In this document: in pieces, positions 22,074 through 30,835 of the stretch
How positions within the stretch are numbered: the first letter of the stretch is position 1
Layout of the letters: every line of letters starts with the position of its first letter
Assembly: GCA_028284765.1 (NCBI GenBank)
Contig: JANQRA010000001.1
Location: 1 to 41,720, forward strand
Direction: 5' to 3'
Length of the DNA stretch: 41,720 nucleotides
Source of the DNA: Acidimicrobiia bacterium
Lineage (GTDB): Bacteria; Actinomycetota; Acidimicrobiia; Spongiisociales; ZC4RG35
Notes under the pieces: generated by a model
The model's input: only the letters and a program-made list of their open reading frames with translations
What the model was told of the DNA's origin: nothing
Database searches by the model: none
Program-made: the position numbers and the translations under genes

Positions 22074-22295
22074 CTATTTCGCGAGCTCTTCATAGAGCTT
22101 GCGATGCCGGGCAATGGAGGCCTTGATGTGTGCGAGCACCTCAGGTCTCGGCGCCTCTCCCTTCTTGCGATCAAGCCACTCCGCCAAGGCCTCGTCCAGC
22201 ACCGATTGAAACTGTCGACCCTCGGCTGCTGCCACGGCACGAACCTCTTCGAGTAGTTCAGGCCTTGCTTGAGAAGAGAACTTCTGCATCACCAT
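22074..22295 (-). CDS. Antitoxin partner of Doc (RHH-like)
   Basis: The 73-residue protein reads MVMQKFSSQARPELLEEVRA, VAAAEGRQFQSVLDEALAEW, then a basic linker and IKASIARHRKLYEELAK. The N-terminal half fits an RHH fold rather than the Phd fold usually paired with Doc. Such RHH-Doc pairs are common in actinobacteria. ATG 22295 is 6 nt from the -10 box. An internal ATG at 22289 is also possible. Confidence 0.8.
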   Translation of the reverse strand: MVMQKFSSQARPELLEEVRAVAAAEGRQFQSVLDEALAEWLDRKKGEAPRPEVLAHIKASIARHRKLYEELAK

Positions 22296-22301
22296 TGTTT
22301 C

Positions 22302-22330
22302 ATGATAGATCTTGAAGTGTCATGATTCAA
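22302..22330 (-). promoter_or_regulatory. Leaderless promoter of the Doc operon with TCATGA boxes
   Basis: On the minus strand TTGAAT (-35, 22325-22330) and TATCAT (-10, 22302-22307) are exactly 17 bp apart, with 6 nt from the -10 to the ATG. The palindrome TCATGA occurs twice, once next to the -35 and once overlapping the -10. These are probable antitoxin-binding half sites. Confidence 0.65.
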
Positions 22331-22374
22331 CGCTCGCTCAAGTGCACCTTCCCTAGGGCGCGTTTTGCAGAAGG

Positions 22375-22429
22375 TCACAAGCTCCCTGGTCAGAGCGACA
22401 CCCGTAGTTGAGAACTGTCGCTGGACGCT
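22375..22429 (+). repeat. R2 dispersed repeat, copy c
   Basis: It contains TCACAAGCTCCCTGGTCAGA, GCGACACCCGTAGTTGAGAA and CTGTCGCTGGACGCT. It lies upstream of the Doc operon and is the last R2 copy, after which defence genes stop and the secreted RTX protein begins. Confidence 0.6.
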
Positions 22430-22560
22430 TGTCGATACCCGCTGCAAATCCAAAGGCAAGCCACGTGTAAGCAACGAATAAGTGACATCACCTACAACGA
22501 CTCGAGAGTCGCTGTACCCACATCGGGAGAAGGCGGAGTCCCGCAAAAAGGAGGGGTGTT

Positions 22561-24591
22561 GTGCGATCGGTAAGACGAGCCTTGATGACAGTGGCGCTAG
22601 CAGCATCGGTAGTGGCGGTCGACGCACAACCTCCGGCTTCTGCCGCGGAGTCGGAGGAATGGGTCGGGTGGATCCAGCAGCTCGACAGTTCCGAGACGAC
22701 AACTGAACACACCACCTTCGAGTCAGAGCGGAAGATCCGGTACACCACCATCCCTGGTGATTGGCCCAGAGCCAACGGCGTACTGTCGGTCTACGAGCGA
22801 AGCACCACCGACTGCTTCAGCGACTCTTGGGTTTCCAACGGGACATGGGAAGGCCAGGGAGAAGCTCCAGGAGAGATGAGTGTCGGTCAGAACTCATCCG
22901 GGGAATGGGTGATCAGAGTCCACGGAGGCGAGGGGGCCGCCACCTATGACAAGGCGACCAGCTTCTGCAACGGAGTCTCCAGTGGATACACCCGAGGACC
23001 CGATCCCTTCGTGCTCCCGATCGACACCCCTTTCGACCACCAGCCGATACCCACAGGCGAGACCGATCCCAACGTGGGCTGGCTGTACGGAACTATCACG
23101 CTTCCGGGTGGAGCAAGCTCGTATGAGTACATGTGGAGTCTGAGACGGCTCGACTGCGACAACACAGTCGACACCGACGGTGATGGTCTCGGTGACTGCA
23201 CAGAGATCGACCTCAGCACCGATCCAGCGAACCCTGACACCGACGGCGATGGTGTTTCGGATGGTGGAGAGGTGGACGCGGGAACCGACCCTCTCGACCC
23301 TGACGAGGTACCGACCAATAGTCGCCCCGTTGCAGTGCCCGACCAGCTCATTGCGCCGAGTTGTGGAGCGTTCTCTTTGGACCTGCTGGGGAACGACTAT
23401 GACCCCGACGGTGATGCCATCTCGCTTGCCCATCTCGACTCGCAGACCATTGTGCCGGTAGGTGGGGAACCGACTGGCTCCCAGGGTTTCCTGACGTACG
23501 TTGGTCCTGCCCCAACCGTGGGCACATACGCCATTACGGATGGCGAGTTGGACTCTGCTCCTGCAGAGATCATTGTCAACGCCGCTGCGTGTATGGCCAG
23601 CTATCCCCACGCGCCGGCGGTAGCCAATCCAGGCAAACTCATCCCAATATCACTGTCCGGCTACGACCCCAGAACGCAGGTCGGCGTCTGGTTGGCGAGC
23701 GACCCGGAGTTCCTCGGCCTACTCGACGTGGCACCCGACGGCACCGTATCTGCAACGGTCCAGATACCGATCGACGCACAAGTTGGCGACCACACACTAT
23801 GGCTTATCGGCAGCGACTCAGCGGGAGAACCGTGGGTTGGTTCGGGTCCAATCACGATCGCCGTCGACACCGATGGGGATGGCGTTCTGGACCCAGATGA
23901 CAACTGCGTCGACGTTCCAAACGTAGATCAGGCGAACCACGACGGCGACGACTCGGGTGACGTATGCGACCCAGACGACGACAACGACGGCGTCAACGAC
24001 GACGAAGACGCGTTCCCGTTCGACCCTGCTGAGTCTTCCGACAACGACGGCGACGGCATCGGGGACAACGCGGATCAGGACGACGACAACGACGGACAAT
24101 CGGACATCGATGAAACGGCCTGTGGATCCGACCCCCTTGATGCAGCCAGCACTTCACCCGACGCCGACGGCAACGGAGTCCCCGATTGTCTCGACGAACA
24201 TGAGTGCACAATCGTCGGAACGGAAGAGAGAGACCGCCTCTTCGGGACCAATGGTGACGACGTCATTTGCGGACTGGGAGGCAATGACTTCATCTTCGGC
24301 CTCGGCGGCAACGACATCATCTTCGGCGGAGATGGGAAAGACCTCATATTCGGTGGCTCCGGGCATGATGAGTTGAACGGGGAGCAAGGCCGTGACCTTC
24401 TACTCGGATGGTTCGGAAACGATGACTTGAACGGCGGTCCGGGCAACGACCGCCTATTCGGGTGGTTCGGTTCGGATAGTCTCAATGGTGGAACTGGTCT
24501 CGACCTCTGTTCGCCGGGCTGGGGAGCAGCCACGATCGTCGACTGCGAGTTGGTTCCCCGACGGTCGTTGGCTGCGATCAGAGCCAGGTGA
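22561..24591 (+). CDS. Secreted calcium-binding protein with TSP3-like and RTX repeats
   Basis: The 676-residue protein has a Sec signal peptide (MRSVRRALMTVALAASVVAV, cleavage near ASA-AES). Region about 50-200 is of unknown fold with Cys. Thrombospondin type 3-like repeats (DTDGDGLGDCTEIDLSTDPA) follow at about 203-250. An Ig/cadherin-like segment (VAVPDQLIAPSCGAFSLDLL, NDYDPDGD) spans about 255-435. A second Asp-rich block lies at about 437-545 (DPDDDNDGVNDDEDAFPFDP). At about 553-650 there are RTX nonapeptides (GGNDFIFGLGGNDIIFGGDG). Secreted calcium-binding and adhesive or matrix roles are typical. No catalytic domain is recognised. AGGAGG lies 8 nt before the GTG start. Type I or Sec export is inferred. 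Confidence 0.88.
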   Translation: MRSVRRALMTVALAASVVAVDAQPPASAAESEEWVGWIQQLDSSETTTEHTTFESERKIRYTTIPGDWPRANGVLSVYERSTTDCFSDSWVSNGTWEGQGEAPGEMSVGQNSSGEWVIRVHGGEGAATYDKATSFCNGVSSGYTRGPDPFVLPIDTPFDHQPIPTGETDPNVGWLYGTITLPGGASSYEYMWSLRRLDCDNTVDTDGDGLGDCTEIDLSTDPANPDTDGDGVSDGGEVDAGTDPLDPDEVPTNSRPVAVPDQLIAPSCGAFSLDLLGNDYDPDGDAISLAHLDSQTIVPVGGEPTGSQGFLTYVGPAPTVGTYAITDGELDSAPAEIIVNAAACMASYPHAPAVANPGKLIPISLSGYDPRTQVGVWLASDPEFLGLLDVAPDGTVSATVQIPIDAQVGDHTLWLIGSDSAGEPWVGSGPITIAVDTDGDGVLDPDDNCVDVPNVDQANHDGDDSGDVCDPDDDNDGVNDDEDAFPFDPAESSDNDGDGIGDNADQDDDNDGQSDIDETACGSDPLDAASTSPDADGNGVPDCLDEHECTIVGTEERDRLFGTNGDDVICGLGGNDFIFGLGGNDIIFGGDGKDLIFGGSGHDELNGEQGRDLLLGWFGNDDLNGGPGNDRLFGWFGSDSLNGGTGLDLCSPGWGAATIVDCELVPRRSLAAIRAR

Positions 24592-24817
24592 AATCGCCTC
24601 TCCTCCATCGGAATGGCGGCAGCAGATCGAGGAACGTCCGCAATCGGCAGCCATCCTCTGCACGAGCGAATTCGTTATCACTTCGGCAGCCGAACGCGCC
24701 TTCGGCTCATACAACCGAAACGGTGATCGGGCGCGGTCAGAAGCGAATGGCTACGACGCCGTAAGCGCCCGATAAGCGCCGCTTCTTACGTTGGGTAAAC
24801 CTCAACAAGGAAGGCCC

Positions 24818-25786
24818 GTGCGTAGCAAACGAACCCTTTGGATTTCGGCGATCACACTTGTATTGGCGGCCTGTGGCGGTGGTGATACAACAGTCGCAAC
24901 CTCCACGACTTCTGCTGGCTCCGCCAGCTCAACATCGGAGCAGTCCACAACGTCGACTCGGCCCGCACCAACGACAACCACAACCTTGGCCACGACAACG
25001 ACAACGACAACCATCGGCGCACCCGCAGCGGCCGACGTGGTCGCACAGTTCCGTTCCTACTTCGATCTGATCGCTGCTGGGGACTACGAAGGAGCAGCGG
25101 CTATGTCCTCCGGAAGTGCCAATGACTACGCCAACTTCGTTTCTGACCTGGCATCGATTTCCCCTCAACCCAACTGGGCCCTCGAGGCCGAGTCACAGCC
25201 CCTCGACGGCGATGCAGAGATCCTCGAAGACGGGCGGGCAGCCACACCGGCGTCCTTGACCTACGCCGACGGTGGCAATCGTTTGGCAGTCGGCAACCCC
25301 GCCGTTTTGCTCAGCGCGGATGGATCGACACTCGACGAGTGGGGTATCGACCTTGGAACACGTGTCAGCGGGCCAACACTGGGTCAACGTCTGAAGAGCA
25401 TCGCTCTCAGTCCTAACCCCGACCCGACCAGTTGCTTCCCCGACGGGTTGTGGGCCTACATCCCCGGAGGGTCTGACACCTCAGTCGACGTCTCGATTAT
25501 CACCATCGGGCGAATGTGCGACCTCAACGACGACCTGATTGTCCAGGGAGAGGCCTCGAGGCTCTACACCGAAGACGGTGCGGTTGACATCACGGCCAGC
25601 GTGGTGTTCATCGAGGGTGGGGGCGATACGGTGCAGAAGGGAAGCCCGACGCGATTCCTCGCCACGTTCACGGTCCCGTTCGAAGATGTCTCGAAAGAGC
25701 TCATCTGGGACACCCCATTCGACCGAGTGGGGAAACCAGCCACCACTTTCGCGAACTTCGCCGTCGGACCATTCGATCTCGATTGA
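24818..25786 (+). CDS. Secreted lipoprotein with Thr-rich linker, function unknown
   Basis: From GTG 24818, with AAGGAAGG just upstream, the product has a lipoprotein signal (MRSKRTLWISAITLVLAACG; lipobox LAAC). A Ser/Thr-rich linker to about residue 65 follows, then a soluble domain. ADVVAQFRSYFDLIAAGDYE, GAAAMSSGSA resembles NTF2/Rv-lipoprotein-type small alpha-beta domains. The remainder (TPASLTYADGGNRLAVGNPA, VSIITIGRMCDLNDDLIVQG) is beta-rich and unrecognised. An upstream ATG (24791) would break the signal peptide and is rejected. Confidence 0.8.
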   Translation: MRSKRTLWISAITLVLAACGGGDTTVATSTTSAGSASSTSEQSTTSTRPAPTTTTTLATTTTTTTIGAPAAADVVAQFRSYFDLIAAGDYEGAAAMSSGSANDYANFVSDLASISPQPNWALEAESQPLDGDAEILEDGRAATPASLTYADGGNRLAVGNPAVLLSADGSTLDEWGIDLGTRVSGPTLGQRLKSIALSPNPDPTSCFPDGLWAYIPGGSDTSVDVSIITIGRMCDLNDDLIVQGEASRLYTEDGAVDITASVVFIEGGGDTVQKGSPTRFLATFTVPFEDVSKELIWDTPFDRVGKPATTFANFAVGPFDLD

Positions 25787-25800
25787 CCCCTCTGGCTTGA

Positions 25801-27108
25801 TCAGAGCCCCGCAGATGCGTGGGTATCCATACTCCGGCGTGAGATCGGATACCCACGCATCAGAAATGCAGCCAGCGCCAAGAACCCCGCAGGCACCAAG
25901 CTCGCCAGCAGTCGGATAGCCGTCAGCGCCGACCCCTCGATTGACCCCGAGCCCTCATAACCGGCGAGCGCGAGAACAGTCGACACTCCGACCAGCGCTG
26001 CGGACCGGGTGAGCTTCTCGATGACCCCGTAGACACCAAACGAGGTCCCAACTTGGACACCCGCCACCTGTTCGGTCGCATCAGGCAGCATCGACCACGG
26101 GATGATCCAGTGTGCTCCACTTCCCAGACCAACAACTGCAACCGCCACGGCAGCGGCACTCAAAGCAGACGATGGAACGAACCAAACAGCCGTCAACCCT
26201 ACCGCCGTAGTCGCCAACCCCGCTCGGTACGCCGGCGCCTTGTCCCATCGCTCCGAGACCCACCGCCATACCGGAATGCTCACGATCACCGCCAGCAGAA
26301 GCACCCCGACCAATAGCGAAGCGACACCTTGATCCTCCTTGAGCCAGTTCACGACATAAAACACGAGAGAAGCTGACGCCACCGTCAGACCGACTCTGCT
26401 GGCACCAAGTGCGAACATCAGACGCCGGTAGACCTTGGCTCGTAGAAGCGATGAGGCCGCAGTTGTCAGCGCGATGTCTTTCGCCGCCGCCTTCGCATCT
26501 CGCTCGCGAAGAAGAAGCCCCGCAATGCCTACGGTCAATCCGGCGAGCACCCCGAGAACAACCCCAACCAGCCCATAGCCTTCTACAAGCAAGTCCGGCT
26601 GCTCGGCTATCTGAGGCACGGCGACCCCTCCGATCGCATATCCGATGAGTGCGCCGACGGCCCCGTAGCTGACGATGCTGGTGCGCTCGTCATACGCGGG
26701 ATGCGACTCCACCGCGAGGGCATAGAACGGAACGTGGACAATTGTCAGAGCCGCGTCCCAGAGAACGAATGTGCCGACCAGCCATGCGAACGCCGCAAGC
26801 CCAACCTGACCTTCGGGAATCGAGACAAGAAGGATCGTTGCGATCGTCAGCGGCAGTGCACCAGCTACCACATACGATCGCCGCTTCCCAAACCTCGAGG
26901 TGCTGCGGTCGGACAGCCAGCCCACCAGCGGGTCGTTCACGATGTCCCATGCACGGCCGACAAAGACACCGATGGCCACGACCGCCGCCGGGAGCTGCAC
27001 CACATCGGTGTAGAAGAACAGGAGGTAGAAGCCGGAGAATGCAAACAGAGATCCGGGCCCAAGAGAGCCGAATCCGTAGATGAGCTTTTGGAGTCGCAAG
27101 GGTTCCAG
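25801..27108 (-). CDS. MFS transporter, GPH (MelB-like sugar:cation symporter) family
   Basis: The roughly 435-residue protein has 12 predicted membrane helices. The family signature is near the start: LQKLIYGFGSLGPGSLFAFS, FLLFFYTDVVQ-like segment, and VGRAWDIVNDPLVGWLSDRS with TSRFGKRRSYVVAG. These are the GPH motif (Asp of WDxxxDPxxG and the SRxGKRRP loop). MelB-type proteins import sugars or sulfonates with H+ or Na+. The start is unusual. CTG 27108 (LEPLRLQKLIYG) sits 7 nt after GAGGAA, and TTG 27099 is the alternative. The longer frame extends into the upstream regulator gene. It is probably co-transcribed with that SARP-type regulator. Confidence 0.85.
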   Translation of the reverse strand: MEPLRLQKLIYGFGSLGPGSLFAFSGFYLLFFYTDVVQLPAAVVAIGVFVGRAWDIVNDPLVGWLSDRSTSRFGKRRSYVVAGALPLTIATILLVSIPEGQVGLAAFAWLVGTFVLWDAALTIVHVPFYALAVESHPAYDERTSIVSYGAVGALIGYAIGGVAVPQIAEQPDLLVEGYGLVGVVLGVLAGLTVGIAGLLLRERDAKAAAKDIALTTAASSLLRAKVYRRLMFALGASRVGLTVASASLVFYVVNWLKEDQGVASLLVGVLLLAVIVSIPVWRWVSERWDKAPAYRAGLATTAVGLTAVWFVPSSALSAAAVAVAVVGLGSGAHWIIPWSMLPDATEQVAGVQVGTSFGVYGVIEKLTRSAALVGVSTVLALAGYEGSGSIEGSALTAIRLLASLVPAGFLALAAFLMRGYPISRRSMDTHASAGL

Positions 27109-27112
27109 TGCT

Positions 27113-30046
27113 CTATTCCTCGGACGAGTTGGCGGCAGCGGTGGCTGACTCGACGAAGGAAAGCAATCGCACATCGAGCGGACCAAGAGGTGAGCCCATC
27201 TGGGCAGCAAGCTCCATGACCTGGTCGGTTCGTCTCTTTGCGGACTGGGAATCGCCGGCGAGTACCTCGAGATATCCCTCCGTGATCAGCACACAAGCGC
27301 GGAGGGCTGGCTCTTCGTGAAACCTGAGCATCGACTGAGCGAACCCAAGTTGTCGCTCCGATCCACTTGACTCGTCTTGGTCGGCGAGGATCGTTGCAAG
27401 CCGCAGCGATGCCAGGACGGCCCCACGTGCGTCGCCCATGGATCGGAAGCGCTCTACACACTCCTCGTAAGAACCGTAGGCCTCGTCGATCTCACCAAGG
27501 AGATGCGCTGCCTCCGCCATGCCGTACCGGCCTGCTGTATAGATCCACCCGCGATCCTCAAACCTCGAAGCGAGGTCGAGTGCTCTCGTGTACGCTCCCC
27601 GAGCCGATTCGAACTCCGCTCCGTAGAGGAGGAGGTGGCCAAGGTTCAGGGACAGGAAGGACTCCATCGTTGCCAGGCCGGCCTCCTCACTGATTCCAAG
27701 AGCCCGGTTCACCATTCGGATGGCTCCACCAAAGTCGAACCTGCTCGCCAAGGACCCTGCACGCGCGAATGTGGCAAACGACGACACAAAGGGATCCTCT
27801 AACCCAGGATTGAGATCGTCGAGCGTGGACAGCGCGTCCGGTTCCGCATCCCGGGCAAACGCGGTGGCTATCTCGAAAAGGGCCGAAGCGAGACGACCCT
27901 CAGCAAGAAACTCTTCCTGTGCCGCAATCTCGACAGCGTGCACGAATCGTTCGCGCTTCTCAGCGAACCTGAGATACGAGAAACCTGCAATCCCCGCCGA
28001 GATGAGTGCCTTTACAGCCACGACCGGCTTTACATCATCTGCCGGGGCCATCGCCATGATGCGTGCCTCCCATCGCAGGGCTTCGTCGCGGGCCTGCGTC
28101 AGCCACCAAAAGTGGCCCAGCGAACCAAACAGCCGCCAAGCAACCTCCACATCGCCGCCATCGACCGCGGAGGACATCGCGTCGATGAAATCGGGAGCCA
28201 GCCGCTGGAGACGACGCAAAGCGTCAAGCTGCTCTGATGTTCTGAGCTGGCCGTCGAGATTCTCCGCAAGATCAGCCATTGAATGTGGGAAGCGGCGCAA
28301 CGAGTCACCCAGGCCGAACGGCACGGACTCTCTGACACTTGCCAACATCGTGTAGACACCCCAACCTCGATGCTCGACGAGGGACCGATAACTCAAATCC
28401 TCCACCGCCCGTCCGACCTCGCTAACCGACATAGGACTGGCTAACACCTCGAGGTCGGCAATCGTCCAGCTGCCTTGCATCTCTCTGGCCACGGCCAGAG
28501 TCTGGAGACTGAGATCGGACAAATCCTCAATGGCTCCTCTCACCATCTGATGCAGCCGATTTGGTTGCTGGTCCCTGGTGTTGACATGAGATTCGGCGAG
28601 CCGGTCGCGCAGGGTGGCGACCGAGACGTCTGCCGTCCGGCCGGCGGCAAGGATGATCGACATTGGATGGCCACCGAGGGCTTGGACGATTTCGGTCACG
28701 GCCTCGGTCTCATGGCGGAGATCAGATGCATCTCGAGCATTTGCGGCAAACAACTGCATAGATGGCTTCTGCCAAACGAGATGCGACGACTCGTCAGCCT
28801 CAGGTCGGGCCAGCGGCTCAAGACGAATCACCGTCTCCGAGGCAACAGAAAGAGGCGTGGTCGTGGCCAAGACGATCGAAGCTCGTAGGCCTCCATCCAA
28901 GAGTCCTGTGACGGCCGCTCCAAGCCCACCCTCGACCCCATTGTCATCCAGAATCAAGACTGACTCACTATCTAGCGCCACGCTCAACAAATCGACTCTG
29001 CGCTCGCCTGTCAGATCTTCCGAACCGCCGCGCAAGACCGCATCTGAGATCGACAACAGTGGATCTCCACCTCCGCCGAGCGATACCCAGACGACTTCCT
29101 TTCCGCCGCTGCGGGTTATCACGGCGAAGGCCTCCGCGAGGCTGGTTTTGCCAATACCCGGTGCACCAACGATCGACACCAGCCTGCCCGGCAACGCCTG
29201 GGCGACCAGACTCCTGAGTTCCTCGCTCCTACCCAGGAGGGCCGAGCCTTGGCCGGCTGTGGGAGCGAAGCCCACTGACGGGTCACCCAGACGAACGCGC
29301 TCTTCTAACTCGGATAGCGAAGGCCCGGGCACCAGGCCAAGCTCACCCAAGGCAGCTCTAGCGTCGTCAAGGGCGTGCAACGCCTCTGATTGGCGTCCGT
29401 CGATCATCAATCCGCGAACCAAGTGCTCCCACCGCCGCTCACGAAGTGGTTCTGAGGTGGCGAGACCTCTTAGGCGTTCCACCGAGGGCGGATCTCCGAT
29501 ACGGAGCAAAGTCTCGCTCAGAAGATCCTGACCATCGAGGAGAGATTGATGCAGCCGGTGGGCTGCGGCTTGTAAAGCCGGGTGGTCAGTGATCCCTGCA
29601 AACGGCTCGCCCCACAATCTGAGACTGCGGGACGCAACTTCAGCTGCTTCATCATTGGCTCCCGCCGACAGCATCTGGCGGGCCTGGTCCAGGCCGTCAA
29701 CCATCATCTGCGTGTCGATGCCAACCTTCGACGTGTCGAGCCGATATCCCAACTCGGTACGGATCAGACTCGACTGTGCTGAGATTCCACCTACAGAGTG
29801 ATCCAGCGCGGATCGAAGCTTGTGAACGGCGACTTGAACGGCAGTTTTGGCTGACTTGGGAGGGTCGGGCCAGACTCGTTCGATCAAGTCCTCGGTGGCG
29901 ATCGGAACGCCGTCTCGCTCCACCAGATGGAACAAGACCCGCGCTTGAACACCCCGAATCAGGTGAGAGCCTGTAGGTGCTTCGATTCGCGTAGGTCCGA
30001 GCACATAGACCGTTGCGCCTGCCCGTGGCGTTGTGACTGTCTCCAT
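27113..30046 (-). CDS. SARP/AfsR-type transcriptional activator with NTPase and TPR regions
   Basis: The 977-residue regulator has an OmpR-type winged helix (5-105: VYVLGPTRIEAPTGSHLIRG, TEDLIERVWPDPPKSAKTAV), a BTAD domain (about 110-255: GEPFAGITDHPALQAAAHRL) and an NB-ARC/STAND ATPase. The ATPase has Walker A SIVGAPGIGKTSLAEAF (291-307) and a Walker-B-like VLILDDNG. A long C-terminal TPR-like helical repeat (about 560-970) completes it. This is the AfsR/large SARP plan, in which ATP binding and ligand sensing control activation of target genes, often secondary metabolism or transport. It lies directly upstream of the GPH transporter, a likely target. Confidence 0.88.
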   Translation of the reverse strand: METVTTPRAGATVYVLGPTRIEAPTGSHLIRGVQARVLFHLVERDGVPIATEDLIERVWPDPPKSAKTAVQVAVHKLRSALDHSVGGISAQSSLIRTELGYRLDTSKVGIDTQMMVDGLDQARQMLSAGANDEAAEVASRSLRLWGEPFAGITDHPALQAAAHRLHQSLLDGQDLLSETLLRIGDPPSVERLRGLATSEPLRERRWEHLVRGLMIDGRQSEALHALDDARAALGELGLVPGPSLSELEERVRLGDPSVGFAPTAGQGSALLGRSEELRSLVAQALPGRLVSIVGAPGIGKTSLAEAFAVITRSGGKEVVWVSLGGGGDPLLSISDAVLRGGSEDLTGERRVDLLSVALDSESVLILDDNGVEGGLGAAVTGLLDGGLRASIVLATTTPLSVASETVIRLEPLARPEADESSHLVWQKPSMQLFAANARDASDLRHETEAVTEIVQALGGHPMSIILAAGRTADVSVATLRDRLAESHVNTRDQQPNRLHQMVRGAIEDLSDLSLQTLAVAREMQGSWTIADLEVLASPMSVSEVGRAVEDLSYRSLVEHRGWGVYTMLASVRESVPFGLGDSLRRFPHSMADLAENLDGQLRTSEQLDALRRLQRLAPDFIDAMSSAVDGGDVEVAWRLFGSLGHFWWLTQARDEALRWEARIMAMAPADDVKPVVAVKALISAGIAGFSYLRFAEKRERFVHAVEIAAQEEFLAEGRLASALFEIATAFARDAEPDALSTLDDLNPGLEDPFVSSFATFARAGSLASRFDFGGAIRMVNRALGISEEAGLATMESFLSLNLGHLLLYGAEFESARGAYTRALDLASRFEDRGWIYTAGRYGMAEAAHLLGEIDEAYGSYEECVERFRSMGDARGAVLASLRLATILADQDESSGSERQLGFAQSMLRFHEEPALRACVLITEGYLEVLAGDSQSAKRRTDQVMELAAQMGSPLGPLDVRLLSFVESATAAANSSEE

Positions 30047-30330
30047 CCCGCCGACAGCAGTGTATTCGGAGAAGGCCAGATCGGTGTAGAGGAGCGGTGA
30101 GCGCAGTTCGCTCTGCGACCGACAGTCATCCCGCCTGACCCGTCAGAGAGCTTACTGGCTAGAGACAGTGAGATGTGCGGGCCAAACCGCAATCACACAA
30201 GACTAGGTGTATTGATCCCTGGGGTTGTTGACGCGGCTGAAGGGTGGTCGACGGCTCTGCTGGCTCAACCCTCTTTCCCTCGTCGCTCCAAACCCGACAT
30301 GGTGAACAAAGACCAACAAGGGGAGAAACG

Positions 30331-30807
30331 TTGGACTCAGAAGAACACCACGAACAGACGCTCGCTATCAGCCGGATCGTCGACCAGGTGGCAGAGAAAC
30401 TCCTCGGCGATGAGGCCGACTGGGATCCGCTCCACAACGTCTTATCCCTGCATTGGTGCGACGGGTTCATGTGGATGTACCGGCTAGACCAGGACGGCGC
30501 TGTCCTCGAGCACTACAAACACGGGATCACCCGCCGCTACCTGGTGATCGATCAGATCAACCGCACCTACCAATACAACGGCAACAGCTACGACTTGATC
30601 CCCGTGGCGGTGGCTGTGGAACGCGCCTTCGAGGGACTCGATGAAATGGGCTGGACTCGTGAAACCAGATACGACGAAGAATTCGTCGCCGAGAAACACC
30701 GCCTACTCCGCGAAGCCGGTGCGACCGTGATCTCGACGGCCAATCCCAACGAAACGGAACTGGCTTCGGAGCTCGGCCAGCTGGACGATGTGTCTAGTGA
30801 GGTATAA
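30331..30807 (+). CDS. Uncharacterised soluble protein upstream of the RES-Xre module
   Basis: From TTG 30331, preceded by AGGGGAGAA, the 158-residue acidic product reads MDSEEHHEQTLAISRIVDQV, LSLHWCDGFMWMYRLDQDGA, HGITRRYLVIDQINRTYQYN and VAVERAFEGLDEMGWTRETR. I do not recognise the family. The central part is probably an alpha-beta fold. The stop codon lies inside the TATAAT box of the next operon. An upstream ATG at 30244 would add 29 residues of unlikely composition. Confidence 0.6.
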   Translation: MDSEEHHEQTLAISRIVDQVAEKLLGDEADWDPLHNVLSLHWCDGFMWMYRLDQDGAVLEHYKHGITRRYLVIDQINRTYQYNGNSYDLIPVAVAVERAFEGLDEMGWTRETRYDEEFVAEKHRLLREAGATVISTANPNETELASELGQLDDVSSEV

Positions 30808-30825
30808 TTAGGTGTCACATGACAC
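30803..30825 (+). promoter_or_regulatory. Promoter and operator of the RES-Xre module
   Basis: A consensus -10 TATAAT (30803-30808) is followed by the inverted repeat GTGTCA-CA-TGACAC (30812-30825) at the predicted transcription start. This is ideally placed for autorepression by the Xre antitoxin. The -35 is poor. Confidence 0.65.
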
Positions 30826-30835
30826 AGCTGACCTC

